From positions 140,103 through 204,102 of the forward strand of contig MWDJ01000003.1 in NCBI GenBank assembly GCA_002070505.1: 64,000 nt of DNA, written 5' to 3'. The notes below the pieces were generated by a model that saw nothing but the letters and a program-made list of their open reading frames with translations, made no database searches and was not told where the DNA came from. Shown piece by piece: positions 26,082-35,217 of the stretch. The first letter of the stretch is position 1. Each line of letters begins with the position of its first letter. Made by a program: the position numbers and the translations under genes. The stretch is from Bacteroidetes bacterium ADurb.Bin145. GTDB taxonomy: Bacteria > Bacteroidota > Bacteroidia > Bacteroidales > VadinHA17.

Positions 26082-27008
26082 CTATCTGTATTTCCTGTTT
26101 TCATCTTCAAGTATTTTTATGTAGCTCCTGTACCTTGACGGATTTATCAGGTCATTTTCAACGGCAGTTCTGACGGCACAGCCCGGTTCATCAAGATGAA
26201 GACAATTATAAAATTTGCATCCCTTTGAGATCCTGAAAATTTCCGGGAAAAAATGATAGATTTCATTCCTGTTCATATCCACCACTCCGAATCCCCTCAT
26301 CCCGGGAGAATCGATCACATAACCCCCGAAAGGAAGATGATGCATTTCAGGGAAAGTTGTTATATGTTTTCCCTGTCTGTGATACTCTGAGATCTCCTCT
26401 GTTTTCAGGTTAAGCGAAGGATCGAGGATATTGATAAAAGATGTTTTTCCGACACCTGAGTTCCCGGAAAGAAGAGTTATCTTATCCTGCATTTTGTTTT
26501 TCAGATCTTCGATTCCTGATCTGGTATTGACGGAAACCGGAAAGCATTTATAACCAATATTGCTGTAAAGCGAAATCAGGTATTTCATCCTTTCGAGTTC
26601 AGGTTCTTTATAAAGATCTGTTTTATTTATTATCAGGCTTGCAGGAATATTATAAGCCTCAGCAGTGATCAGGAACCTGTCGATAAATTCAGCCTGTGTT
26701 TCAGGCAGGATAATTGTGAACATTAAAAATACCTGATCGATATTGGCAGCTATTATCTGAACCTCTTTAGAAAGATTCGATGCTTTCCTGAGTATGTAAT
26801 TCTTCCGTTCAAGAACTTCCGTTATAACACCGGATGTTCTTTCTTTTGCAAATTCAAAGAGGACCTGATCTCCAACAGCAACCGGGTTTGTGGTCCGAAG
26901 ATCTTTAACCCGGAATTTGCCTTTTATTGTACACTCAACAATTTCCCTGGAACCATATAGAATTCTGTAACGGCTGCCTGTCGATTTTATTACCAGACCT
27001 TTTTCCAA
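26082..27008 (-). CDS. rsgA: Ribosome small subunit-dependent GTPase A
   Basis: A 308-residue circularly permuted GTPase that assists 30S subunit maturation. An OB-fold N-terminus ('VIKSTGSRYRILYG', 'NPVAVGDQVLFE') precedes G4 'NKTD', G1 'LSGNSGVGKTSF', G3 'DSPGMRGFG', and the C-terminal zinc site 'CKFYNCLHLDEPGC'. The start is TTG at 27006-27008: an in-frame stop lies at 27036 and no ATG occurs before the OB fold. It begins 10 nt after the phosphofructokinase stop, so the two are probably translated from one message. Confidence 0.95.
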   Translation of the reverse strand: MEKGLVIKSTGSRYRILYGSREIVECTIKGKFRVKDLRTTNPVAVGDQVLFEFAKERTSGVITEVLERKNYILRKASNLSKEVQIIAANIDQVFLMFTIILPETQAEFIDRFLITAEAYNIPASLIINKTDLYKEPELERMKYLISLYSNIGYKCFPVSVNTRSGIEDLKNKMQDKITLLSGNSGVGKTSFINILDPSLNLKTEEISEYHRQGKHITTFPEMHHLPFGGYVIDSPGMRGFGVVDMNRNEIYHFFPEIFRISKGCKFYNCLHLDEPGCAVRTAVENDLINPSRYRSYIKILEDENRKYR

Positions 27009-27018
27009 GGGGTTGAAT

Positions 27019-28248
27019 TCAATTATCTGAAGCCATCAGCAGAAATGGTTTCATTTCAAAACTATGATAGAAGGGTCTGAGCCTTTCCGTATTGTAATGT
27101 TCCGAAACATCGACGACTTTCTTTGAAGAAGTAACCACATCGATAGGTAAATTATCGTATCGTCCGTTTTTGAGAACTACTATTCTCCCGTGAACTCCCT
27201 TCAGGACGAGGTCGAGGGCAAGATTTCCATATGCCATCGGCACTATTGAATCAAGTGCATCAGGATCTCCTCCCCTGACCATATATCCGAGCTTCTGGTT
27301 TATTACATTTATTGTTTTTCCATGGTTATACTTTGCTGAAAGTTCCTTTAGTTTCTGGGAAACCACATCGCCAATACCTCCAAGTTTTGCATGTCCGTAT
27401 GCATCTCTTTCACTATCGGAAAATATCATTTCCCCTCCTTCGAACATCGCACCCTCAGAAACAAGAACTATAGAATATTTGCTGGGGTTATTGTTCCTGT
27501 CATCGACAAGTAATTTTGTAAGCAGATCAATATCGAATTTATATTCAGGTATGACACATCTGTTTGCTGAACCTGCCATTGTAGGAAGCATTGCGGTAAA
27601 ACCTGCGTATCTGCCGAATACTTCGAGCACCAGGAGTCTTTCGTGCGATCCGGCTGAAGTTCTGAGGCTGTTTGTCATCTGTATTGTCCTCGTAACACAG
27701 GTACTGAATCCTATGCAGTAATCAGTTCCGGGAACGTCGTTATCCATAGTTTTCGGGATTGCAACAACCTTGACTCCCTTGCTGTAAAGATGGACACCAT
27801 AGCTTAGAGTATCATCGCCTCCGATCGGAATAAGGTAATCTACTCCCAGCCATTCAAGATTTTTGATCACTTCAGGAGTAAGATCGTTAGTTTCCTGATT
27901 GTAAATATCACTCAGGTGTTCCGGCACGCTTGATTTTGACATATGACTGGGCCTCGTCCTTGAGGTATGAAGGAAAGTTCCTCCAGTCCTTCCGGCTTTA
28001 TTTACAATATCATCAGTTAATATCTGATAGCAGTTACTGTTATCGGCTTTATGATCCCTTATAAGTTCAGTAATTCCTGCCCATCCTCTTCGCAATCCTA
28101 TTACCTTAAATCCTTCCCTGTTTGCTCGTATTGTTACCGCTCTGATTGCCGGATTCAATCCGGGGACATCACCACCACCGGTAAGTATTGCTATAACTCC
28201 CTTCGTTTTTTTTACTGCTACTTCTTTTTGATTCTTATGTGATTCCAT
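27019..28248 (-). CDS. 6-phosphofructokinase, predicted pyrophosphate-dependent
   Basis: A 409-residue PFK converting fructose 6-phosphate to fructose 1,6-bisphosphate. The phosphoryl-donor site reads G143-G-D-D146-T and the catalytic loop 'PKTMDND' with K166. Asp at the second position of GGDD and Lys in PKTxDND are the established determinants of pyrophosphate use, in place of Gly in ATP-specific enzymes, so PPi is the predicted donor and the reaction would be reversible. Residues 208-215 ('LEVFGRYAG') match the fructose-6-phosphate site. rsgA follows 10 nt downstream. A second PFK of different type is at 53310. Confidence 0.9.
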   Translation of the reverse strand: MESHKNQKEVAVKKTKGVIAILTGGGDVPGLNPAIRAVTIRANREGFKVIGLRRGWAGITELIRDHKADNSNCYQILTDDIVNKAGRTGGTFLHTSRTRPSHMSKSSVPEHLSDIYNQETNDLTPEVIKNLEWLGVDYLIPIGGDDTLSYGVHLYSKGVKVVAIPKTMDNDVPGTDYCIGFSTCVTRTIQMTNSLRTSAGSHERLLVLEVFGRYAGFTAMLPTMAGSANRCVIPEYKFDIDLLTKLLVDDRNNNPSKYSIVLVSEGAMFEGGEMIFSDSERDAYGHAKLGGIGDVVSQKLKELSAKYNHGKTINVINQKLGYMVRGGDPDALDSIVPMAYGNLALDLVLKGVHGRIVVLKNGRYDNLPIDVVTSSKKVVDVSEHYNTERLRPFYHSFEMKPFLLMASDN

Positions 28249-28354
28249 TTTTATTTTTTTTTAACTCCCAAAGTAAAACATTTTAATTTTATTCTGAAAA
28301 CCAAATAATAGTCTTATTATTACAAATCTGAAAGTGAGATCTATTATCCTGATT

Positions 28355-29284
28355 ATGGCTATATCACCGACCGGTAAACAACAGAAGGTACTGATTACAG
28401 GAGGAAGCGGATTAGTTGGGCGCTATCTTACGTCACTGCTGCTGGAAGAAGGTTATAATGTGTCGCATCTTTCCAGGAAACAAAGTTCTGCAGGCAGGGT
28501 GAGAGTCTACAGGTGGGATCCGGCAAACCGGATCCCGGCTAATATTTTTCCTACTGACTTTGATTACATAATTCATCTTGCAGGTGAAAGTATATGGGGC
28601 AAAAGATGGTCAGTAAAGCAGAAGGAACTTATAATTAAAAGCCGGGTAGATTCAGCCCGTTTCCTTTACGAGTCTTTTTCCTCAGGAAATACAAATTTAA
28701 AGGCTTTCATCTCTGCTTCTGCCATAGGTTATTACGGATCCCTGACATCAGAAAAAACATTCACTGAAAGTGATCCGCCTGCTGATGATTTCACCGGAAG
28801 TGTATGCAGGAAATGGGAGGAAACAGCTGACCTTTTCTCACAATCAGGAATACGCACAGTTAAAATAAGAACAGGTGTCGTTCTTGAGAAAAATTCCGGA
28901 GCGCTTGGTATGCTAATGATACCCGCACGATATGGCATTTTTTCGTATCCCGGAAAAGGCAATCACTATTTATCCTGGATACATATTCATGATCTTTGCC
29001 GTATTTATCTTGAAGCTATCAGAAACAACTATTTAGAAGGGCCATATAATGCTGTATCACCTCATCAGGTAACATATAAGGAGTTTTTAAGAACTCTTGC
29101 AGCAGTTATGGGAAAACCCTTTTTTCATCCTCCGCTGCCTGCATTTCTCCTTAAACTTTATTTCGGGGAAATGTCAGCAATGATCCTGGAAGGCAGCAGG
29201 GTTGATCCCGGAAAAATCACTAAAACTGGTTTTAATTTTTCCTTTGAGAACCTTTATAATGCCCTCAATGACATACAGAACTGA
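28355..29284 (+). CDS. TIGR01777-family NAD-dependent epimerase (YfcH-like)
   Basis: About 309 residues from the ATG at 28355 (GTG at 28334 is an alternative). A Rossmann fold of the extended SDR class with 'VLITGGSGLVGRYLTSLL', 'HLAGESIWGKRW', 'SASAIGYYG', 'VKIRTGVVLEKNSGAL' and 'SWIHIHDLCRIY', plus the C-terminal domain typical of the cell-division-inhibitor-like SulA/YfcH family. The substrate is not known for the family. The next gene starts inside its 3' end, a 17-nt overlap. The coding sequence contains a strong 9-bp hairpin at 28515-28536. Confidence 0.9.
   Translation: MAISPTGKQQKVLITGGSGLVGRYLTSLLLEEGYNVSHLSRKQSSAGRVRVYRWDPANRIPANIFPTDFDYIIHLAGESIWGKRWSVKQKELIIKSRVDSARFLYESFSSGNTNLKAFISASAIGYYGSLTSEKTFTESDPPADDFTGSVCRKWEETADLFSQSGIRTVKIRTGVVLEKNSGALGMLMIPARYGIFSYPGKGNHYLSWIHIHDLCRIYLEAIRNNYLEGPYNAVSPHQVTYKEFLRTLAAVMGKPFFHPPLPAFLLKLYFGEMSAMILEGSRVDPGKITKTGFNFSFENLYNALNDIQN
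28515..28536 (+). repeat. Perfect 9-bp inverted repeat within the epimerase gene
   Basis: GGGATCCGG (28515-28523), loop CAAA, CCGGATCCC (28528-28536). The GC-rich stem would form a stable hairpin in the mRNA. It encodes W-D-P-A-N-R-I-P in frame, so codon constraint may explain part of it. Confidence 0.6.
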
Positions 29285-30053
29285 TTACCATATTCATACG
29301 ACTTTCAGCGATGGTAAATCACCTGCAACGGATTACATCGGACCAGCTCTGTCAGCCGGATTAAGCGAGATAGGATTCTCTGAACATCTTTCTCTTTTCC
29401 GTGAAAAACAGGAATGGTGCATGAATCCGTCAAATGTGACATCATATATTGAATATATAAGTTCCCTGAAGGAACAATTTCCTGATATTAAAATTAAGAC
29501 AGGTCTTGAAATTGACTATATACCGGGAGGTGAAAAAGAACTTGATTTATTCCTGGCTGATCTGGATCTGGATTACCGGATAGGATCAGTCCATTATTTT
29601 GGAGATAAAACTGTTGATCTTAATCCTGATTTCTATTATGGAAAGGATTTCAATACCCTTTTTGAAGACTATTTTGATATTGTGATGGCTGCAGCATCAT
29701 CAGGATTATTTGATATAATAGGCCATTGTGATCTCATAAGGATTTTTGGACATAAACCTGATTTTGATCCGGAGGATCTTTACAGGAATCTTGCCCGGAT
29801 TTTCAAGGAGAATGATGTTGTGTTTGAACTTAACACAAATGGAAGGAACAGACCTCTGGCAGATTTTTATCCCGACCGCAGATTCCTCCACATTTTCGCG
29901 GAAGAAAAGGTTCCCGTCTGTATTAATTCTGACGCCCATCTGCCAGCCAGAGTAGGACAATATTTCGATGAAGCTTACGGTTTGTTAACGGCAGCCGGAT
30001 TTACTGAAACTGCAACTTTCACAAAAAGACAACGAAGGATGATCAGGTTCTGA
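29268..30053 (+). CDS. PHP-domain histidinol-phosphatase (HisJ-like)
   Basis: About 261 residues from the ATG at 29268 (another ATG lies at 29259), overlapping the epimerase by 17 nt. The PHP metal-binding motifs appear in order: 'DYHIHTTFSDG', 'GFSEHLS', 'GLEIDYIPG', 'GSVHYFG', 'IIGHCDLIR' and 'CINSDAHLP'. Length and motif spacing fit the monofunctional histidinol-phosphate phosphatase HisK/HisJ class. No other histidine biosynthesis gene is in the window, so another phosphoester substrate is possible. Confidence 0.87.
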   Translation: MTYRTDYHIHTTFSDGKSPATDYIGPALSAGLSEIGFSEHLSLFREKQEWCMNPSNVTSYIEYISSLKEQFPDIKIKTGLEIDYIPGGEKELDLFLADLDLDYRIGSVHYFGDKTVDLNPDFYYGKDFNTLFEDYFDIVMAAASSGLFDIIGHCDLIRIFGHKPDFDPEDLYRNLARIFKENDVVFELNTNGRNRPLADFYPDRRFLHIFAEEKVPVCINSDAHLPARVGQYFDEAYGLLTAAGFTETATFTKRQRRMIRF

Positions 30054-30113
30054 AAGATCTCAAGATCCGGGAATCAGGTGGTCTGGTAAACAGAATACTT
30101 TCTTTATATGAAA

Positions 30114-30677
30114 TTATGCTCCCAGAACGTGTTCCAGGAATATTTTGACCCCTATTGCAATAAGGATCAGTCCGCCGATCACTTCAACCCTTTGCCCGAG
30201 TCTTGCACCCGCTGACTTGCCAATCCTGATTGCTGTCATGGAAGCCAGGAACGTGACAGTCCCTATGATGATTGCTGATATCCATATATTGACCTTAAGA
30301 AGGGCAAAACTGATACCGACAGCAAAAGCATCAATACTGGTCCCGACAGCAACGGTTATTAATTCTGACAATTTCGAATAATCTCTTTTTTCGTCATTTT
30401 CATTTCTTGTGATTCCCTCATAGATCATTCTTATACCAAGGAAGGAAAGCAAGGCCAGGGCGATCCAGTGGTCGGCAGCTTTGATTATTTCACTCACAAA
30501 AGAACCGAGGGAAAATCCGACAACAAGTAATCCGGCCTGAAAAACAGCCAGGACAACTGCGATTCTGACTGCCTGCCAGAAGAGGATTTTACTTCGTATA
30601 ACCCCATATGACAAAGAAACAGCAAATGTATCAAAGGATAAACCAAGTGCCACTGCAAGAATTGTCAGTAAGTCCAT
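30114..30677 (-). CDS. mntP: Manganese efflux pump MntP
   Basis: A 187-residue membrane protein with six helices in two homologous halves. The repeated aspartate motifs 'GLSFDTFAVSLSYG' and 'GTSIDAFAVGISFAL' line the metal path in MntP. A GTG directly precedes the chosen ATG (30675-30677). It is a single gene, convergent with the PHP gene and divergent from dtd. In other bacteria mntP is controlled by MntR or the yybP-ykoY riboswitch; the 90-nt upstream gap is too short for that riboswitch and none was recognised. Confidence 0.9.
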   Translation of the reverse strand: MDLLTILAVALGLSFDTFAVSLSYGVIRSKILFWQAVRIAVVLAVFQAGLLVVGFSLGSFVSEIIKAADHWIALALLSFLGIRMIYEGITRNENDEKRDYSKLSELITVAVGTSIDAFAVGISFALLKVNIWISAIIIGTVTFLASMTAIRIGKSAGARLGQRVEVIGGLILIAIGVKIFLEHVLGA

Positions 30678-30741
30678 CACATATTAAAAAGTCGCACAAA
30701 CATACATAAAAAAATCTACCCGCATTATTTGATTTTGATTG

Positions 30742-30749
30742 TATATTTG
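30742..30749 (+). promoter_or_regulatory. -7 promoter element upstream of dtd
   Basis: TATATTTG matches the Bacteroidetes -7 consensus TAnnTTTG exactly and lies 19 nt before the dtd ATG. No TTTG occurs at the expected 19-21 nt distance upstream, so only the -7 half is supported. Confidence 0.45.
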
Positions 30750-30768
30750 CTCACCAACAACAGACGAA

Positions 30769-31221
30769 ATGAGAGCCGTTATCCAGCGAGTCAGCAAGGC
30801 ATCTGTAAGCATCGGTAAAAAAAATATTGCATCAATCGGCAAGGGTCTGACAGTTTTTGTCGGAATTGAAGAATCAGATACCCGTGAAGACGTGGAATGG
30901 TTGAGTAATAAAATCGTTCAGCTCAGAATATTCAATGACAATAATGGTATTATGAATCTTTCGGTTCTGGAAACCGGCGGTGAAATTATTGTAGTGAGTC
31001 AGTTTACACTTCATGCAAAGACAAAGAAGGGGAACAGACCCTCATATATTAAGGCAGCTTCACCGGAAAAAGCCATACCTGTTTATGATGAATTTATTTC
31101 AAGGCTTTCAGAACTTCTCCTGAAACCTGTCAGGACAGGTGAATTCGGGGCAATGATGCTTGTCGAAATTCATAATGACGGACCGGTAACAATTATAATC
31201 GATACAAAAAATAAAGAATAA
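30769..31221 (+). CDS. dtd: D-aminoacyl-tRNA deacylase
   Basis: A 150-residue enzyme that hydrolyses D-amino acids from mischarged tRNA. The start ATG at 30769 gives the family N-terminus 'MRAVIQRVSKASVSI'. The catalytic/cross-subunit motifs 'VVSQFTLHA', 'KKGNRPSY' and the C-terminal 'GEFGAMMLVEIHNDGPVTI' (Gly-cisPro region) are all intact. The MFS transporter starts 6 nt after its stop, so they are probably co-transcribed. Confidence 0.96.
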   Translation: MRAVIQRVSKASVSIGKKNIASIGKGLTVFVGIEESDTREDVEWLSNKIVQLRIFNDNNGIMNLSVLETGGEIIVVSQFTLHAKTKKGNRPSYIKAASPEKAIPVYDEFISRLSELLLKPVRTGEFGAMMLVEIHNDGPVTIIIDTKNKE

Positions 31222-31227
31222 TATCAC

Positions 31228-32649
31228 ATGCAGTCACCGGACCGGCATATTCCGGATAAATCCCTGAAAAGATCCGTTCTGTTAGTATCAGCCTTTGCAG
31301 CTTTCCTGACACCTTTCCTGGGGTCAGCAATAAATCTTGCATTACCTTCTATCGGGAAAGATCTCAATGCCACTGCGCTGGAACTTGGCTGGATAGCAAG
31401 CGGCTTTATACTCTCCTCCGCCATGTTCCTGCTCCCTGTTGGAAGGCTTGCTGATATATTTGGAAGAAAAAAGATCTTCACCTATGGTATACTGCTCTTT
31501 ACAATATCCACATTACTTATTGTATTTTCCTGGAATATAGAATCGTTGATAATTTTCCGGGTCATTCAGGGAATAGCCGGAGCGATGATATTTGGTACGA
31601 GTCTGGCTATTTTAACATCTGTTTTCGGACCAGGAGAAAGGGGTCGGGCTATGGGAATCAATATAACTGCGGTATATACTGGTCTGTCAAGCGGTCCGAT
31701 AATAGGAGGATTGTTAACACAATACTTTGGGTGGAGAAGCATATTTATCTTTCTCTTCCCGGTCGGAATAATTTCTCTTTACCTTGTAATCAAGAAAATG
31801 AAATACGAATGGGCTGAAGCAAAAGGAGAAAGTTTCGATTGGGTCGGATCTTCAATCTACGGGGTTTCCCTTGCATCTTTTATGTACGGTTTTTCAAAGT
31901 TACCCTCAATCTCAGGCTGGATTTTCCTGGCATCCGGAATTACCCTCGGAATATTCTTCCTGCTCGTTGAAAAAAAGATCACCAGTCCCGTACTTGACAT
32001 AAAACTTATTCTTCGAAACCGGATTTTTGCATTTTCAGGTATTGCAGCATTAATTCACTATTCAGCAACTTCCGCCACAGGATTTTTCATAAGCCTTTAC
32101 CTTCAATACCTTAAAGGACTTGATGCAAGGGCTGCCGGTTTAATAATGATATCACAGCCTGTTATGATGGCCTTATTATCTCCCCTTGCCGGAAGACTGT
32201 CAGATAAATATAATGCCGGATTAATAGCATCGATGGGAATGGGTCTTACGGCAGCAGGATTAATAATGCTTTGCTTCGTGAACAGTTCCTCACCCATATT
32301 AATGATCGTAATCCTGCTAATGATAATGGGAACCGGATTCGGCCTTTTCTCCTCTCCCAATTCGAATGCAATCATGAGTTCCGTAGATAAAAAGCATCTC
32401 GGAATTGCTTCCGGAGTGGTGGGAACAATGCGGATGCTGGGACAGATGATGAGCATGGGCATTGCAATGATGCTGCTTGCACTTTATATGGGACACAAGG
32501 AAATAAAGCCCGAAACATTCCCTGAACTGATCGGCGCAATGAAAACCGGATTTCTTATTTTCTCAGGGCTTTGTATCTTTGGGATATTTGCATCACTCGC
32601 CAGGAATGGCAGATTATCAAATAACCTGACCGGACAAAGGTCTGTGTAA
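31228..32649 (+). CDS. MFS multidrug-type transporter (DHA2, EmrB/QacA-like)
   Basis: A 473-residue protein with about 14 hydrophobic helices, the topology of the drug:H+ antiporter-2 family. Loop 2-3 motif 'GRLADIFGRKKIF' (motif A) and 'ALPSIGKDLNATALELGWI' near the first helices (motif D1-like) support proton-coupled export. It lies 6 nt after dtd and 17 nt before an FAD oxidoreductase. The pairing with the oxidoreductase suggests transport of a lipophilic product, but the substrate cannot be inferred. Confidence 0.9.
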   Translation: MQSPDRHIPDKSLKRSVLLVSAFAAFLTPFLGSAINLALPSIGKDLNATALELGWIASGFILSSAMFLLPVGRLADIFGRKKIFTYGILLFTISTLLIVFSWNIESLIIFRVIQGIAGAMIFGTSLAILTSVFGPGERGRAMGINITAVYTGLSSGPIIGGLLTQYFGWRSIFIFLFPVGIISLYLVIKKMKYEWAEAKGESFDWVGSSIYGVSLASFMYGFSKLPSISGWIFLASGITLGIFFLLVEKKITSPVLDIKLILRNRIFAFSGIAALIHYSATSATGFFISLYLQYLKGLDARAAGLIMISQPVMMALLSPLAGRLSDKYNAGLIASMGMGLTAAGLIMLCFVNSSSPILMIVILLMIMGTGFGLFSSPNSNAIMSSVDKKHLGIASGVVGTMRMLGQMMSMGIAMMLLALYMGHKEIKPETFPELIGAMKTGFLIFSGLCIFGIFASLARNGRLSNNLTGQRSV

Positions 32650-32666
32650 CTAAATATTCAGGATAG

Positions 32667-34190
32667 ATGAAAAACACTTCGGATGAAAATTCAATAATTA
32701 TTATTGGTGCAGGTTTTGCGGGCCTGAGCGCTGGCATTTATGCCCGGATGAATGGCTATAATACACGTATTTTTGAGATGCATGATAAACCCGGAGGGTT
32801 ATGTACTTCCTGGTCAAGGAAAGGTTTTACTTTTGATGGCTGCGTCCACTGGCTTGTCGGATCATCCCCCGAAAGTGCCTTCAATAAATACTGGGAGGAA
32901 GTCGGTATCGCCCAAAAAAGCAGGATCATAAACTTTGATGAATATAAACGTTTTGAAGGAAAGGATGGCAGGACTGTGATTTTTTATTCAGATGTCAACC
33001 GACTGGAAAAACATCTCCTGGAATTATCACCACAGGATACAGCCCTTATCAGAAATTTCACTTCAGCGATAAGGATGTGCACTGCCTTTAACCAGCCGTC
33101 CTCCAGGGTACATTTTTGGGAGCGGGTAAAAAGAAATATCAAATTCGGATTAACGTTTGTCCTGCATGGGAAGGATATGCAGAAATGGATGAAAACCTCA
33201 GCCAGGGAATTTTCTGAACAATTTACCGATCCTTTACTGCGTGAAGCATTTACAGATTTGTGGATCCCGGAATTCTCGATGCTTTTTATGCTTTTCACAT
33301 TTGCATATCTTCATAACAGGAATGCCGGTTATCCTCTCGGCGGATCAATGCCGATGTCTAAGATTCTCGAAGAACGGTACACAGGACTTGGCGGCGTAAT
33401 AAATTACAAAAAGAGAGTTGAAAAAATAATAGTTGAGAATAACCGGGCTGTTGGCATCAGACTAACTGACGGATCGGAACACAGGGCAGACAGGATCATT
33501 TCAGCAGCTGATGGACATTCAACAATTTTTAATATGCTCGATGGCAGGTTCGTTGATGAGAAAATCCGTGAACCATATGAAAAATGGCCAATATTTAATC
33601 CTCTGATATTTATCAGCCTGGGTATCAATGACACATTTTCAGGGGAACCAATGACAGTATCGGGATTTTCATTTCCCCTGAATAAGCCTGAAGAAATAGG
33701 GGATGCTGTCCGTGACAGGATCAATATACATATTTATAACCATGATCCTGCTATGGCTCCGGAAGGAAAAACATCAATCATAATCATCCTGAATTCCGAA
33801 TATAATTACTGGAAAAAACTGGCGGAAGACATAAACGCTTATAAAAGCAAGAAAGAGGAGATCGCTTCAAAAATTACAATGATCCTTGAACAAAGATATC
33901 CGGATATTTCGAAAAAAATTGAGGTAATTGATGTTGCTACACCACTTACATTTGAACGTTATACCGGTAACTGGCAGGGCAGCTTTGAGGGCTGGTTAAT
34001 AACCCCTGCAAATTCTTATGTGTTCATGAAACCAATGTCTCAACAACTGCCTGGTCTTGATAATTTTTATATGTGCGGTCAATGGACCGAGCCTGGTGGC
34101 GGACTCCCGACAGGTATTATGGCCGGTCAGCGGTTAATCAGGAAAATATGCAAGGAAGATCACAGGAAATTTAGAATCATTGTAAAATAA
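32667..34190 (+). CDS. Phytoene-desaturase-like FAD oxidoreductase
   Basis: A 507-residue flavoprotein. 'IIIIGAGFAGLSAGIYARMN' is the Rossmann FAD-binding motif, 'KPGGLCTSW' and 'GFTFDGCVHWL' continue the CrtI/phytoene desaturase-type active-site start, and 'GQWTEPGGGLPTGIMAG' closes the FAD site at the C-terminus. This superfamily includes carotenoid desaturases, isomerases and retinol saturase-like enzymes. No crtB, crtE or crtY is nearby, so a carotenoid role is uncertain. AGGA precedes the ATG, and the gene follows the MFS transporter by 17 nt. Confidence 0.85.
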   Translation: MKNTSDENSIIIIGAGFAGLSAGIYARMNGYNTRIFEMHDKPGGLCTSWSRKGFTFDGCVHWLVGSSPESAFNKYWEEVGIAQKSRIINFDEYKRFEGKDGRTVIFYSDVNRLEKHLLELSPQDTALIRNFTSAIRMCTAFNQPSSRVHFWERVKRNIKFGLTFVLHGKDMQKWMKTSAREFSEQFTDPLLREAFTDLWIPEFSMLFMLFTFAYLHNRNAGYPLGGSMPMSKILEERYTGLGGVINYKKRVEKIIVENNRAVGIRLTDGSEHRADRIISAADGHSTIFNMLDGRFVDEKIREPYEKWPIFNPLIFISLGINDTFSGEPMTVSGFSFPLNKPEEIGDAVRDRINIHIYNHDPAMAPEGKTSIIIILNSEYNYWKKLAEDINAYKSKKEEIASKITMILEQRYPDISKKIEVIDVATPLTFERYTGNWQGSFEGWLITPANSYVFMKPMSQQLPGLDNFYMCGQWTEPGGGLPTGIMAGQRLIRKICKEDHRKFRIIVK

Positions 34191-34344
34191 AAGATTTTCT
34201 ATTTTCTTGTATATCTGTCATTTAATTGAATTTACTGTATCTTTTCAAAATTTTTAGAAAACCACTTGTATAATTTTAAAAAGCATTAAATTTCACCCGG
34301 TCTTTGTTTCATAAAAATCTGTTTGTTAACACCTCAAAGTCTCT

Positions 34345-35217
34345 ATGACAAAACTATATGAGAAACTAAGTAAATCCTGTCCTGCTGAAAGCGAATTAAG
34401 ACAAGGGCTGAAAAATGCTGCTGCGATCCCTCCGCAGTTACCGGATAAACATTTGTTAATGAATATCCTCAACTTAATTGATCTTACAAGCCTGAACGCC
34501 ACTGACAATAAGAGTAATATCATACATCTGACAGGCACTGTAAACAGTTTTCAAAGCAGGTTTTCAAATATCCCGAATGTTGCAGCAATATGTGTGTTCT
34601 CTAACTTTGTGCCGGTGGTAAAAGAAAAGTTAACGGCAAAAAACGTAAAAATTGCAGCTGTCGCAGGAGCGTTTCCTTATTCCCAGACATTCAGGAGCAT
34701 CAAAGTAGCAGAATGCAAAATGGCTGTGGATGCCGGAGCTGATGAAATTGATCTTGTCATGCCTATTGGAGTATTCCTTGGTCATGACTACGCAATTGTT
34801 GCCGAAGAAATACGTGAATTGAAAGAAGCCATAGGAGATGCCCACCTTAAGGTTATTGTAGAATCCGGATTGCTTGGAAGCAATGAAATGATCTTCAAGG
34901 CATCAATGATTGCCATGGATGCCGGAGCCGATTTTATTAAAACTTCAACCGGAAAAACAAATATCTCAGCAACACCCGAAACTGCGTTTATTATGTGTAA
35001 AGCCATATCTGATTTTTACTCCGAAACAGGTATCAGGGTAGGTTTTAAAGCTGCCGGCGGGATTGCCTCTGCAACTGATGCATTTACTTATTATCAGATA
35101 GTTAATCACTGCCTGGGTCCCGAATGGCTTAATAATCAATATTTCCGGATCGGAGCGAGCCGCCTTGCCAATAATATTCTTTCTGAAATTGCCGGTGAGC
35201 GCCATGATCATTTCTGA
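34345..35217 (+). CDS. deoC: Deoxyribose-phosphate aldolase
   Basis: A 290-residue class I aldolase splitting 2-deoxyribose 5-phosphate into glyceraldehyde 3-phosphate and acetaldehyde. The Schiff-base lysine lies in 'DFIKTSTGK' and the second lysine in 'VGFKAAGGI'; 'VDAGADEIDLVMPIG' is also characteristic. It is the longer E. coli-like form with an N-terminal extension. The 154-nt region upstream is AT-rich with no clear promoter. Its 3' end overlaps the DUF4271 gene by 14 nt. Confidence 0.95.
   Translation: MTKLYEKLSKSCPAESELRQGLKNAAAIPPQLPDKHLLMNILNLIDLTSLNATDNKSNIIHLTGTVNSFQSRFSNIPNVAAICVFSNFVPVVKEKLTAKNVKIAAVAGAFPYSQTFRSIKVAECKMAVDAGADEIDLVMPIGVFLGHDYAIVAEEIRELKEAIGDAHLKVIVESGLLGSNEMIFKASMIAMDAGADFIKTSTGKTNISATPETAFIMCKAISDFYSETGIRVGFKAAGGIASATDAFTYYQIVNHCLGPEWLNNQYFRIGASRLANNILSEIAGERHDHF

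Noticed and set aside
34191-34344. Possible riboswitch or small RNA upstream of deoC
   Set aside because: The 154-nt gap is AT-rich with no conserved paired structure that I could recognise.
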